Source: Spiroplasma endosymbiont of Nebria brevicollis (GTDB lineage: Bacteria > Bacillota_I > Bacilli_A > Mycoplasmatales > VBWQ01). Taken from it: a stretch of DNA of 64,000 bases. The position numbers and the translations under genes were made by a program. The stretch spans positions 992,001 through 1,056,000 of the forward strand of contig NZ_OZ034986.1 in the NCBI RefSeq assembly GCF_964030895.1, read 5' to 3'. The notes under the pieces are model-generated. The model searched no databases and had not been told where the DNA came from. It was given only the letters and a program-made list of their open reading frames with translations. Below are positions 19,593 to 35,644 of this stretch, piece by piece; within the stretch, counting starts at the first letter, position 1, and each line of letters starts with the position of its first letter.

Positions 19593-19769
19593 TTACTCCT
19601 TATTTTTATAATATTCTTTAATTTCTTTTACTTTATTATTAAAATCTAATTGATGTTTTTTACACATTTTAAAAAATTGAACAGAAGTATTTTCTAAATC
19701 TGTAGATTGTAATTTAATTAATACTTTACTATTACAATCTTTACAAATACATTTTAATTTAGTTTTCAT
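19593..19769 (-). CDS. Small zinc-finger protein before TerL
   Basis: 58 aa with CICKDC (residues 7-12) and a second CKKH pair (about 35-38), a likely treble or ribbon zinc site. Basic throughout. The ribosome site of TerL is inside its last codons, so the two are probably coupled. A second identical copy is at 61803-61979. Role unknown; small HNH-like or packaging accessory proteins occur here in other phages, but no HNH motif is present. Confidence 0.65.
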   Translation of the reverse strand: MKTKLKCICKDCNSKVLIKLQSTDLENTSVQFFKMCKKHQLDFNNKVKEIKEYYKNKE

Positions 19770-19770
19770 T

Positions 19771-19875
19771 TTATTTTTTCCTTACTAAATCAAGTAATAA
19801 AACAATAAAACAACCTAAATTTATTAATGCTATTATTGTAGAATTTATAATTATTAATATTTCTCATCAAACCAT
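19771..19875 (-). CDS. Tiny membrane protein
   Basis: 34 aa: MVWWEILIIINST then one long hydrophobic helix and LVRKK. Start overlaps the resolvase stop (TAATG). Identical at 61697-61801. Single-span; purpose unknown. Confidence 0.55.
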
Positions 19876-20405
19876 TATTTCACTTCCTTATTTAAATAAT
19901 ATCAACCAATTAATAAACTTTCTGCTTGGTCATGGTCTTTAATTTTAATATTTCAATTATGGTTCTTAATCATGAATTGAGAAAGTTCAATTGATAACTC
20001 TTTAGTTCAAGGTTTATAATTTCAATTATATTTAATTTCATCTAAACTTTGATATCATTTTCTTCATTCACTACTACTAACTAACATATCTTTAGTTAAT
20101 AATTTATTAAATTGTCCAGCAATAAAACCACGTAAATGGTCTAATGTTTCTTTACCTTTACCAAATTTTGGATTAAATATCCCACGTTCAATTACTAAAT
20201 ATAAACTATAATCTGTTTTATCATCAATTACACCTAAATTATTAGTTTGACATTGTAGAAAAACCATATTAATAAAATCAGTAAAATAATGATAATCTTT
20301 TTTAGAAAAATTAAGACTAGTTATTAATATTGGTATTTTATTTTCTCATAATGTAAACCCAGTATTTTTTATACTTGGGTCAATTGAAAGTAAATAATTA
20401 TTCAT
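19875..20405 (-). CDS. RuvC-like Holliday junction resolvase (complete, copy 2)
   Basis: 176 aa. LLSIDPSIKNTG at the N-terminus (D9), LVIERGIF in the middle (Glu of the second strand) and DHDQAESLLIGW at the end (D157/D159) follow the order of catalytic acids in RuvC/RNase H-fold resolvases. Likely resolves recombination or packaging intermediates. Last of the recombination genes before the packaging genes. Starts within the recT 3' end. Confidence 0.78.
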
Positions 20406-21195
20406 TACTAAATACTACCTTATCTAAATTATCAATATTAGTTTGTATTTGTTCATAATTAATATTTATTTCTTCTTTTGGTTCTTCAATAGATTTTAAT
20501 TTAATTTCTTTATTATCATTATTTGGATTATCAACATACATTATATTTTCATTTTCTAATACTATTGCTTGATCAATTTGCATTGCTCTATCAATAATAT
20601 TTTGATTTTCTAATTTAATACTAGGGTCTTTATTAATATCTCTAATAATTGCTTTAATAACTGTTTTAAGTGCCATAGCATTAAAACTAGTAGTTCATGG
20701 ACTATTACCATTTGTTTTACTATATTTTTTTCTATGTTCTTCACATTCTTGTTTAGTCATACCTTTAATAAAAGTAATTATTTTATCTAAATAATTTTTA
20801 ATAGAAATCATACCATAATAACCAATAATTATTTTATTTTCAAATATTTTACTAGGATCTAATTCTCAACGTTTAGTTTCTTTATTAAAAATATGTTTAT
20901 CAGTAATAATTTCTCTTTGAAAATCAATAACACAATTTGAACGTTGTAATAAAGTTAAAAAACCATCTTCTTGAATTTGTACTTGTAATTCATTATTATA
21001 AGGTATTAATGCTATTTCTTTTTTAATTGGATTATTACTTAAATCTAATTCAAATATAGTTGCTAAAGTATTAATAACTGATTGTGGATTTAATGTTGAT
21101 AATTTTTTATCATTTAATTTTGTTAATTCATAATAGTTAGTAAATTGTTGTATTTTTGATTTATCTATATTTTTAGGTAAAGTTAAATTTGCCAT
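20398..21195 (-). CDS. recT: RecT-family single-strand annealing protein (copy 2)
   Basis: 265 aa, differing from copy 1 at only a few positions (MANLT for MANLI; ETKRW for ETQRW). Same overlaps with the nuclease and resolvase genes. Confidence 0.85.
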
Positions 21196-21836
21196 TAGTG
21201 ATTTTCCTTTCAAAGTGCAATTGCCATTTCTCATTCATATACTAATTCATCTGTTATTTCTACTAATATTTTTTCTACATTATCTTTTTGAATTCAATAA
21301 ATATAATGTGTATTTGATAAATTAAAACCATTATTTTTTAATATTCAATAATAAGCAGTTAATTGTAATATTGATTTTTCTTTATTTTCTTTATACATAT
21401 TTGATAATGTTTTAAAATCAATTATTGTATATAAATTATTTTCTTTATAAATTAAATCTGGTGTTCCAGCAATAATATCATAAGTAAATACTTGTTCACA
21501 TATATATTTAGTATTTACTTTAAATTCTTGTAAATTATTTAATAAATTTTCACAATATTGTAAATAATTTTTATTAAATAAATGTTGAATATTATTTAAT
21601 AATTTATCTTTTATATTATTAATATTTATATTTTTAAAATATAATTCTGCTACTTTATGAACAGTTTCTCCTCTTAATCTAGCATTTTCTAATCTATCAA
21701 AAGGTATATTTTCATAAGGATTTTTATCTTCATATAAATAATATTGAATAATTTTAGAAACTGAAATTAATTCTTTATTTTTAATAAAATATTGATGTGT
21801 ATCTTTTTTAAAAATTAAATTATTATTCAATTGCAT
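21195..21836 (-). CDS. PD-(D/E)XK nuclease, partner of RecT (copy 2)
   Basis: 213 aa. Catalytic GTPD, IDFK and LQLTAYY motifs as in copy 1. The first 35 residues follow the copy 3 version (QLNNNL, YFIKNKELISVS), marking a recombination crossover within the gene. Confidence 0.82.
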
Positions 21837-21984
21837 TTTTAATTAAATTCCTTACAAAATTAGTAATTGACATATTATTATTTTCTAAGCAAAGTTTTTT
21901 TAATTCATAATGTTCTTCTTTAGTTAATCTAACAAAAATTTGTTTATTAATTAAATCTTCTATTTTTTTCTTATGTGCTGGCAT
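21823..21984 (-). CDS. Small ribbon-helix-helix-like DNA-binding protein (copy 2)
   Basis: 53 aa. The best of the three for the fold: KQIFVRLTKEEHYELKKLC, then SITNFVRNLIKNAI. The strand residues, which in ribbon-helix-helix repressors read the operator, differ from copy 1 (MIVRLTIDE) and copy 3 (IHIWVNKTD). Confidence 0.6.
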   Translation of the reverse strand: MPAHKKKIEDLINKQIFVRLTKEEHYELKKLCLENNNMSITNFVRNLIKNAIE

Positions 21985-22081
21985 TAAAATCACCATCCTC
22001 TATATCTTTTAATAAATCTTTAATATTAATATATTCTTTCACTGTAAGTTGTAATTCTAAATAATTTCTTAATTTATCCAT
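21971..22081 (-). CDS. Very small protein found only in copy 2
   Basis: 36 aa (MDKLRNYLELQLTVKEYINI...), Leu/Asp-rich and helical. It overlaps both neighbours (stop inside the next start, start inside the previous stop), so it is probably translated. Function unknown. Confidence 0.45.
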   Translation of the reverse strand: MDKLRNYLELQLTVKEYINIKDLLKDIEDGDFNAST

Positions 22082-22298
22082 TATTATTAACTCCTTTAAT
22101 ATCTAATTCCATTACTAATATTTCATAATTTGTAATAAATGCTTTTTGAGTAACTATTCTTTCAAAAGTATTATCATTTAATATAGGATGTTTATAATTT
22201 TTATGAAAATTAATAGCATTTTCAATTTTAGTAAATACTTTATATTTTGTTTCATGAGTATAATTAACTTTATATTTTAATAAATAAGCATATTGCAT
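22074..22298 (-). CDS. Small phage protein, YLL-YK family (copy 2)
   Basis: 74 aa; longer than copy 1 by an insertion in the middle (NDNTFERIVTQKAFI). Same N- and C-terminal blocks. Confidence 0.6.
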   Translation of the reverse strand: MQYAYLLKYKVNYTHETKYKVFTKIENAINFHKNYKHPILNDNTFERIVTQKAFITNYEILVMELDIKGVNNNG

Positions 22299-22311
22299 TA
22301 TCTTTTCTCCT

Positions 22312-22485
22312 TTAAAAATTTTCTAATTGTAATTCATTAATATAATAGTTATATAAACTATCATAGTTATCACTTGTTAAATATATATCTTCTTCAATCA
22401 TATTATTAATACATTTATTACAATAATAACTATTATCTATTTCACTAATTCAAATATATTTTTTATTATGTAATTTACATTTCAT
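22312..22485 (-). CDS. Small zinc-ribbon protein (copy 2)
   Basis: 57 aa, same as 2438-2611 apart from rare changes. CKLH and CNKC pairs are kept. Confidence 0.6.
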
Positions 22486-22630
22486 TATTTTTACCTATTA
22501 ATTTATAAAAACAGTTATTACATGTTCTATTATTTATAGATGATTGTTTATGACAAATATCACAACTATGAGTAATAATATTATTTAAATAAGTTTTTTT
22601 ATATTCAATATTTTCTTTTCATAAATACAT
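22475..22630 (-). CDS. Double-CxxC zinc protein, longer form (copy 2)
   Basis: 51 aa. The N-terminus (MYLWKENIEYKKTYLN) replaces the first four residues of the 39-aa version, then NIITHSCDIC and CNNC match. A TGA Trp lies at codon 4. Confidence 0.55.
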
Positions 22631-22647
22631 ATATATTAATTCCTTTC

Positions 22648-23136
22648 TTAATATTTTAAATAAAATATTTTATTATTATGAGTTACTAAATCTTTTAATG
22701 ATGTTACTATATAATTTATTACTAAATCATTATGATTATATGGATTATTTATTTTAAAACTTTTTCTATCTTTTTCTCAGGTAATATTATATTTAAAACA
22801 TTCTTCATTTTTTATTTGTCCAATATAATAACCATTATATTTTTTATAAAATTCAAAAGTAATTAATTTTTCAATAATTTTATTATTTATTATTGGTTTT
22901 TCTTTCAAATCTTCAATTTGAATATATTGTTTTAATAATTCTTTTAATTGCACACCATTTAATTCTTTTTTTATATTATCTTTAAAAACTCAATATATTC
23001 GTGTTTCATCAATATTAAAAGAATTTTTGTTAATAAAACATTTAGAAATTGATATTTTATATTCTCCAAATTCAATTATTATTGCACCATTATTTGTTTC
23101 TTTAATAATTTGGTCTTGTGAAAATTCTATTATCAT
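22648..23136 (-). CDS. First gene of the early operon, unknown function (copy 2)
   Basis: 162 aa, nearly identical to 2738-3226. Same leader hairpin and AAAGAAAGG ribosome site. Confidence 0.65.
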
Positions 23137-23606
23137 TTTAAAAACCTTTCTTTTTATTCAGCACTGCTACTTTTAGTAAGCAGTTGCTGTTTTTTATTTT
23201 CTTTTTTTAAAAATCTTATAAATAGGTTCTTGTTCACTGATAGTGACAAGACCTAAAAAAAATAAAAATATATTTACTAATTATTTAATTTATGTTAATA
23301 TATAATTGATAAGGTATGTATTTATATATAACCCCCTTTATGTGTAATAATTTAAAAATAATTAAAGAACAGGGTTTATGGTTATTACATAATCTTGAAA
23401 AATTCTTTACTAACTCAATATAGAGACTTCAATTAATAGACAAATACATACAATAACAATTCAATAAAAATTAATAAATTACTCTTTTATACTCATGTAG
23501 TAGTATTTACATAAAGTACTCACAATTTAACTAACTACGAGAGTTTATTTAATTTAACAATTAAAAATGAGAGTATTATCTCTCATTTATATTTTTATTA
23601 AATCTA
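23137..23606. promoter_or_regulatory. Leader and prophage right-end region (copy 2), no gene
   Basis: Matches 3227-3700. Holds stem-loop 1 (23159-23189), a changed stem-loop 2 (23224-23254), the ACCCCC run and the GAGAG/CTCTC hairpin. Ends at the host junction. Confidence 0.5.
23224..23254 (-). promoter_or_regulatory. Stem-loop 2 in early-operon leader (copy 2)
   Basis: AGGTTCTTGTTCAC, loop TGATA, GTGACAAGACCT. Compared with copy 1 several stem positions changed on both sides and pairing is retained. Confidence 0.6.
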
Positions 23607-23607
23607 A
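23601..23607. other. Prophage 2 / chromosome junction (right end)
   Basis: Phage sequence AATCTA meets ACCATTAACTT of the host gene. Codons of the host frame are open from 23608 on, and a stop just upstream (TAA at 23605-23607) is formed by the junction itself. The left host junction is outside the window. Confidence 0.7.
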
Positions 23608-24681
23608 CCATTAACTTTACTCACCCGTGAAAATGCCACAAGTAACACAAGCACTATTAATCAATCATATGACATGTACTTTGCCAATGATACTGCTAAT
23701 TTAAATGAAATACTTAATGCTGGTAGTGCTAATATTGAAAATAAACTAAAAGCAATTAAATCTGTTAACCTTGCATATGACAAATGAAATGAAAGTTTTG
23801 TTAAGCAACAAACTAAAGTTTTAGAAAAAATTAAAACCAAATTAATCACAACCAAAGAATTAAGTAATATTAATGGTTTGGAAATTGCTACGCAAGCAAT
23901 TGATAACCCTTGAAATAATGATTACAATTACATGAATGAAGATGGGACTACAAATCTCAAAAATGATCCTACACCTTTAACTTTATTACTCGCTCAAAAT
24001 CATGTTAAAAATCCTACCGATTTCAACAATGCTTGAAAACCCATCATTGATCTTCGTGAAACCGATTTTGTTAAACGATTGGATAATTGAGCAACTAAAA
24101 ACAATTTAAATATTAATAAAACAGATAATATCTTTGAATTTGGCGAATATAAAACCGTTAATTGAAAAATCAGTGGTTTGGAAATTAAATCTTTATCCCT
24201 TCCTTACTATATAACTAGTACTGGTAAAAATAGAGCAGATAATACTACTGCCAGTCTAGCAATTTTAGAAAAACTTTTTGTTGGTAATAATGTTTTATTT
24301 CAATATGGAAAAAATTATAATGATTCTTATGATAATAAAAAATATCAACATCCTTTCATTTTTCTTTTTAATCCCGATGTTTATGATAAATTTATAAATG
24401 ATGATGTAACAATTCAAACAATATATGAATACGTTACTGATCAAACAAAGAAAGCTGGAAAAGATGGTGATTTTATTAAAGATACTGATAAAGTTGAATG
24501 AACATCAGGAGGCACTACGTGACTAAATGGAAAAATAAATGGTAATTTCATCAGGAAAAATGGGCAAAAAAACTTCAGATTAGTCATTAATGGCAACGCC
24601 TTTTCTATGAGTTTAAATTCTTCTGGTTATACCGATGCTAATTTTGGCAGATCTGATACTAAAGTCTGATCTATTATATAA
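23608..24681 (+). pseudogene. Host surface (lipo)protein gene, 5' end removed by prophage
   Basis: About 357 codons are open from the junction to TAA, with TGA Trp codons inside, but no start. The encoded protein is Asn/Thr/Lys-rich with the style of Spiroplasma surface lipoproteins (LTLLTRENATSNTSTINQ; later EFGEYKTVNWKISGLEIK). Codon use is less extreme in AT than the phage genes. The missing N-terminus is expected on the far side of the tandem prophages. Exact family not recognised. Confidence 0.65.
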
Positions 24682-24722
24682 ATAATAAGAGTTAATAACC
24701 TCTAACATTGAACACCTATAAT

Positions 24723-24749
24723 AAAAATGACCAAATTTGGTCATTTTTA
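24723..24749. terminator. Bidirectional terminator between host remnant and rpoC
   Basis: AAAAATGACCAAATTTGGTCATTTTT, a perfect palindrome with T run in both directions. It serves the converging rpoC and surface-protein genes. Confidence 0.85.
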
Positions 24750-24778
24750 TATGTAATATTTGTAATTAGTTACTATAA

Positions 24779-28531
<3,753 letters not shown>

Positions 28532-28548
28532 AATTTATTGCTCCTTTT

Positions 28549-32262
<3,714 letters not shown>

Positions 32263-32400
32263 TGGTTCATCTCCAATTTTTTAATTTTAATAGCATCAAA
32301 TGATTTGATTTGAAATGGATTAGTAACGATAGATAGTTGCTAATCTGATTGATAAAATATTAAGTTTTTTGGTTATTAATTTTATTTAAATAACAAACAG

Positions 32401-32428
32401 AAAACCAGTATTAAGTAAAACTGGTTTT
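32401..32428 (-). terminator. Hairpin between rplL and rpoB
   Basis: AAAACCAGT, loop, ACTGGTTTTTC. Placed like the partial terminator found between rplL and rpoB in many bacteria, which lowers polymerase subunit output relative to ribosomal protein. Confidence 0.7.
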
Positions 32429-32451
32429 TCATGTAAAATTATTTATATTAA

Positions 32452-32832
32452 TTACTTAGCTTCAGCTATAGCTCCAACTACTTTTAGAACTGCTTCGAAC
32501 TCAGCTGCTTTAGCAGCATCAATATTTTCTAATAACTTTTGTGGACCTGTAGAAACAGCATCAACAATTTTTTTAGCAGCGATTAATGATGTATCAGCTC
32601 CTAGAATTGTTTTAACTGCTTTAATAACACCAACTTTGTTATCTCCAACTAATTTTAGTATTAAAGATACTGTTGTTGGTTTTGCTTCTACTTCTTGAAC
32701 AGGAGCTGCTGCTGTGGCAACTGCTGCTGTAACTCCGAAAGCTTCTTCGATTGCTATCACTAAGTCTTTTAATTGTAATGCAGTCATTGTTTTAATGTGT
32801 TCAATGAACTGTTTTGTTGTAATGTTTTCCAT
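32452..32832 (-). CDS. rplL: 50S ribosomal protein L7/L12
   Basis: 126 aa, with the N-terminal dimerisation helix (FIEHIKTMTALQLKDLVIAI), Ala-rich hinge (AVATAAAPVQEVEAKP) and the C-terminal domain for elongation factors (KVGVIKAVKTI...GPQKLLENIDAAKAAEFEAVL). GGAGG ribosome site upstream, second gene of the L10 operon. Confidence 0.96.
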   Translation of the reverse strand: MENITTKQFIEHIKTMTALQLKDLVIAIEEAFGVTAAVATAAAPVQEVEAKPTTVSLILKLVGDNKVGVIKAVKTILGADTSLIAAKKIVDAVSTGPQKLLENIDAAKAAEFEAVLKVVGAIAEAK

Positions 32833-32880
32833 TTTTATTTTCCTCCGTGTAAATTTGTTGATAGTTTTAATAAGTGTTAA

Positions 32881-33375
32881 TTATGCGTTTTCTTTTTGCT
32901 CTGCTACTGCTTTAATTGATAAAGCTAAGTTACGAACGGGACCTTCTTGTAAACAAGAAGCTAACATTGAAATTAATTCTAGTTTTGATGGTAGTGAAGC
33001 AATTGTTATTAATTCTTTTTTATTAATAACTTTACCCTCAAAGATTCCGCCTCTTAAAACTAATAATTTGTTGATTTTAGCATAGTTAGAAACGATTTTA
33101 GCAGTTGCTAAGTCATCTTCAAATCCGAAAATAAAAGCGTTAGGTCCAACTAAACTTGCCTCAAGACTATCATTATCTTTGTTTAAAGCACGGGCAAATA
33201 AGTTATTTTTGTAAATACTGAATGTTGCACCTTTTGATTTTAATTCTTTACGTAATGTGCTAATTTCTTCAACATTCATTCCTTGATATTGAACAACAAT
33301 TGTTGTTTTAGCATCACTAATTTGTTTAGTAATTAAATCAATAGTTTTTTGTTTTTCAACCATTGCTGGGCGCAT
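32881..33375 (-). CDS. rplJ: 50S ribosomal protein L10
   Basis: 164 aa; MRPAMVEKQKTIDLITKQI start chosen for AAGGAGG seven bases upstream. Signature FGFEDDLATAKIVSNYAK and the C-terminal L7/L12-binding helix. It binds 23S rRNA and anchors L7/L12 dimers, and represses its own message through the leader at 33380-33540. Confidence 0.95.
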   Translation of the reverse strand: MRPAMVEKQKTIDLITKQISDAKTTIVVQYQGMNVEEISTLRKELKSKGATFSIYKNNLFARALNKDNDSLEASLVGPNAFIFGFEDDLATAKIVSNYAKINKLLVLRGGIFEGKVINKKELITIASLPSKLELISMLASCLQEGPVRNLALSIKAVAEQKENA

Positions 33376-33379
33376 AAGT

Positions 33380-33540
33380 ACACCTCCTTATTTATTTAAA
33401 TATAACTAGTAATAAGCAATAAATAAAACCCGGATACCCTCCGAGTAAAATCACATGCATACATATTATCATGATGGAAATTACCTGGGCAACATAATTA
33501 AGGCAAATGCCCGTTGCTGTCTTTGGCTTATTCTAGCCTG
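33380..33540 (-). promoter_or_regulatory. L10 (rplJ) ribosomal protein leader
   Basis: The transcribed leader has the conserved CCAAAGACAGCAACGGGC segment and following CCCAGG part of the Rfam L10 leader, where free L10(L12)4 binds. It ends with a small terminator stem, CTCGGA/TCCGGG plus TTTTATTT (33429-33445), 54 bases before the start codon. This is feedback control by attenuation, as in Bacillus. Confidence 0.85.
33429..33445 (-). terminator. Attenuator stem in L10 leader
   Basis: CTCGGA, loop GGGTA, TCCGGG, TTTTATTT. GC-rich compared with the surroundings, followed by a T run. Confidence 0.65.
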
Positions 33541-33543
33541 TAT

Positions 33544-33572
33544 ATTATATGATATATATATTTTAAAAACAA
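33544..33572 (-). promoter_or_regulatory. Promoter of rplJ-rplL-rpoB-rpoC
   Basis: -35 TTGTTT (33567-33572) and -10 TATAAT (33544-33549) with 17 bases between, directly before the L10 leader. Confidence 0.75.
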
Positions 33573-33914
33573 CATTAATTTAGGAAATTTTTTTTAATTT
33601 GTATCATTATGTCGTTAGTCGTTATGAGAAAGCTAACAAAAGGAAAAATGAGATACTTAAAATGTATTCAAACATCTAGTATCCTCTTTAGATAGAATCA
33701 TTTTTTCAAAGGTCATAAACACCTTTAACATCTTGATTTTATTTCATTTTAGATGAATAAACACTAATCATAGGATTTATTCAACGGTTGTTACAAAAGT
33801 ACAGGACCTTGAAAATAATTATATTTCTGAACCAAAAATATTTTATCATAATCACTATAATAAAATTTGGTATAATCAAGTAAACATAATAAAAAAAGAA
33901 GGGAAGTAATCAAT
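33573..33914. other. Intergenic region, no gene
   Basis: Holds divergent signals: the rplJ promoter on one side and a TATAAT (33871-33876) in front of the small gene at 33915. No protein or RNA gene recognised between. Confidence 0.5.
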
Positions 33915-34073
33915 ATGGGATGATTCGGTAAGAAAAAAGATAAAAATATAAAGATGGACCAAGTCAAATGTGAAGGCTGTGGAAAAATGAGTAACACATC
34001 TGAATGTGTTAAATCAGCTGATGATAAATGTTGATGTAAAGACTGTGCTGCTAAACAAGAAACGAACAAATAA
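33915..34073 (+). CDS. Small zinc-ribbon protein, MGWFGKKK type (1)
   Basis: 52 aa. MGWFGKKKDKN, then CEGC (residues 19-22) and CWCKDC (about 39-44): a four-Cys zinc ribbon. AGAAGGGAAG ribosome site and a -10 box nearby. A terminator follows (34084-34115). The first eight codons are the same at DNA level as in the next gene. Function unknown; the basic Trp/Phe start could touch membrane or RNA. Confidence 0.65.
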
Positions 34074-34083
34074 ATTAAAAGTT

Positions 34084-34115
34084 AAATAAGTGTGTTATTG
34101 TAATACACTTATTTA
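34084..34115 (+). terminator. Terminator
   Basis: AAATAAGTGT, GTTATTGTAAT, ACACTTATTT: stem after the first small zinc protein. Confidence 0.7.
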
Positions 34116-34146
34116 ATATTTATTGTTAAAAAGGGGGACTTTAATC

Positions 34147-34314
34147 ATGGGATGATTCGGTAAGAAAAAAACAAGTTCTGAAATTGAAGCATACACTGAA
34201 GATAAAATTCGATGTGCTAATTGTGAAAAAATGTTTGATCCACTGGAAATTCATTATGCTACTGATGGCAAAACTTTTTGTAAACCATGTGGCGGTAAAT
34301 TACAGAAAGGTTAA
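34147..34314 (+). CDS. Small zinc-ribbon protein, MGWFGKKK type (2)
   Basis: 55 aa. MGWFGKKKTSSE, then CANC (residues 24-27) and CKPCGGK (about 46-52), spaced like a LIM or A-rich zinc ribbon. A paralogue of the gene just before. GGGGGACT ribosome site. Followed by a hairpin with six T (34373-34407). Confidence 0.65.
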
Positions 34315-34372
34315 CAATAAATAATTACTGAACCCAAAAATAAGAAATAAAAGTGAAAAAGATGTCAACATG

Positions 34373-34407
34373 ACCTAAAATTTGATTTTATTGAATTTTG
34401 GGTTTTT
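34373..34407 (+). terminator. Terminator
   Basis: CCTAAAATT, loop, AATTTTGGG then TTTTTT. Confidence 0.7.
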
Positions 34408-34551
34408 TAATTTTTATATAACAAAGTCCAACACAGTAGATTTTTGATAAAATATTTGAAATTTTAATTTAATTGAAAAAATAAAATATTTATTCATATT
34501 TTTTATTATAATATTTATGAATATTTAAATTAAAGGAGGCAATAAAAAAAA

Positions 34552-34851
34552 ATGGAAATTTTTACACAAGTATTAGGTTACTTAGCAGCTATTTGTATTC
34601 CGCTAGCGTTTTTACCCCAAACCATTAAATTGATTAGAACTAGAAAAACTTCTGGGCTTTCAATTTTTTCATATGGTGTCTACCAACTAGGTGGTCTTAC
34701 ATTCCTAGTATTTGGCATTCTACGCAATGACGTTCCGATGATTACTTGCCAAAGTATTACGGCTTTTTTAAACTTTATTATTATTGGCATTATTATTAGC
34801 AATACTATTAAAAACCAAAAATCACAAATTAAGGAGGTAACTAATGCCTAG
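34552..34851 (+). CDS. SemiSWEET/PQ-loop sugar transporter subunit A
   Basis: 99 aa, three membrane helices. The PQ-loop motif LAFLPQTIKLIRTRKTSGLS (residues about 18-37) is diagnostic of SemiSWEET/MtN3 proteins, which form two-subunit sugar channels. Strong AAAGGAGG ribosome site. Overlaps the next gene by 8 bases. In a sugar-dependent wall-less host a sugar facilitator is plausible; the substrate is unknown. Confidence 0.85.
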   Translation: MEIFTQVLGYLAAICIPLAFLPQTIKLIRTRKTSGLSIFSYGVYQLGGLTFLVFGILRNDVPMITCQSITAFLNFIIIGIIISNTIKNQKSQIKEVTNA

Positions 34852-35119
34852 TATTGTTATTGAAATTGTCGGGTATATTGGTGCATTGTTAATTTCAATT
34901 GCCTTTTTACCCCAAACCATTAAATTAATAAAATATAAAAATACTAAAGGTTTATCACTTATTTCTTATAGTATTTATCAAGTAGGTTTAATTTTATTTA
35001 TTATTTATAGTAGTATTATTAAAAATTATCCATTATTAGCTGCTAATGCTTTCGGAACAGTGGTAAATATCGTACTATTAGTGTTAATAGTTTATAATTT
35101 ATATTATATTAAAAAATAA
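34844..35119 (+). CDS. SemiSWEET/PQ-loop sugar transporter subunit B
   Basis: 91 aa with the same three-helix plan and motif IAFLPQTIKLIKYKNTKGLS. Translation-coupled to the previous gene (AAGGAGG inside its 3' end). Two different halves made in equal amounts suggest a heterodimer, although each could pair with itself. Confidence 0.85.
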   Translation: MPSIVIEIVGYIGALLISIAFLPQTIKLIKYKNTKGLSLISYSIYQVGLILFIIYSSIIKNYPLLAANAFGTVVNIVLLVLIVYNLYYIKK

Positions 35120-35153
35120 GCAAAATAAGGTTTTTGCAAAAGGGGACTTAACA

Positions 35154-35519
35154 ATGATTCAACAAAAGTTTTATGAATTTAATGCCACAATTATGAATAC
35201 CTACAATAAAAATGGTCATCTTTATTCTTATATTGAACTACCATTTACCAACTTACAAAATGAATTTGGAAAAAAGGGATTAATTCCTGTTCAAATAACT
35301 TTTGATAATAGTACAAAAATGGGTAGTATTATTAATAGTAATGACATCATACCAATTATTACTATATCCAATAATATAAAAACCCAAATTCAAAAAGTAG
35401 TTGGTGATGATGTTTATATTCATTTACATTATGATAATGAGCCTGAAGCGCTGAAACTCCCTAAATATTTGTTAAAGATGCTTTTAAACAATCATTATTT
35501 AATCATTGAAACCAATTAA
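35154..35519 (+). pseudogene. DUF1905-domain protein, C-terminal part shifted out of frame
   Basis: 121 aa up to TAA: FNATIMNTY..., YSYIELPF, FGKKGLIPVQITFD, GDDVYIHLHYDNEP, typical of DUF1905. In YdeI/OmpD-associated proteins a helical part follows; here it appears in another frame right after the stop (KKEFIALWKLQRQQTNIEETLLINLKN..., 35537-35637). Adding one base near TTAACAACT would join both. So probably a broken gene, or a genuinely short protein followed by a relic. Confidence 0.55.
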
Positions 35520-35644
35520 CAACTAATAATAAAAAAGAATTTATTGCTTTGTGAAAATTACAACGTCAACAAACTAATATTGAAGAAACATTACTTATTA
35601 ATTTAAAAAATAGAATTTTAACAGAAACTTGAGGTTAGTACCAT

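Larger units (their letters stand above)
3704..23606. mobile_element. Prophage 2, near-complete dsDNA tailed-phage genome of about 20 kb
   Basis: Rightward late genes (putative TerS, scaffold, capsid, membrane proteins, fibre; 6105-13379) converge on a leftward operon (membrane protein, tail, portal, TerL, resolvase, RecT, nuclease, early genes; 23136-13482). The size and the single very large tail protein fit a short-tailed phage; the known S. citri phage SpV3 is a dsDNA podovirus of similar size, but no homology to it could be tested. No endolysin or site-specific integrase is visible. The right end stops abruptly inside a host coding sequence at 23606. Confidence 0.85.
19961..23606 (+). 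repeat. Direct repeat of the early cassette, copy 2
   Basis: Second copy of the segment at 1-3700. The first 1,800 bases differ at only scattered positions. It lacks the coiled-coil gene found at 2224-2424 and has an extra 36-aa gene at 21971-22081. It ends directly against host coding sequence at AAATCTA. Confidence 0.95.
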
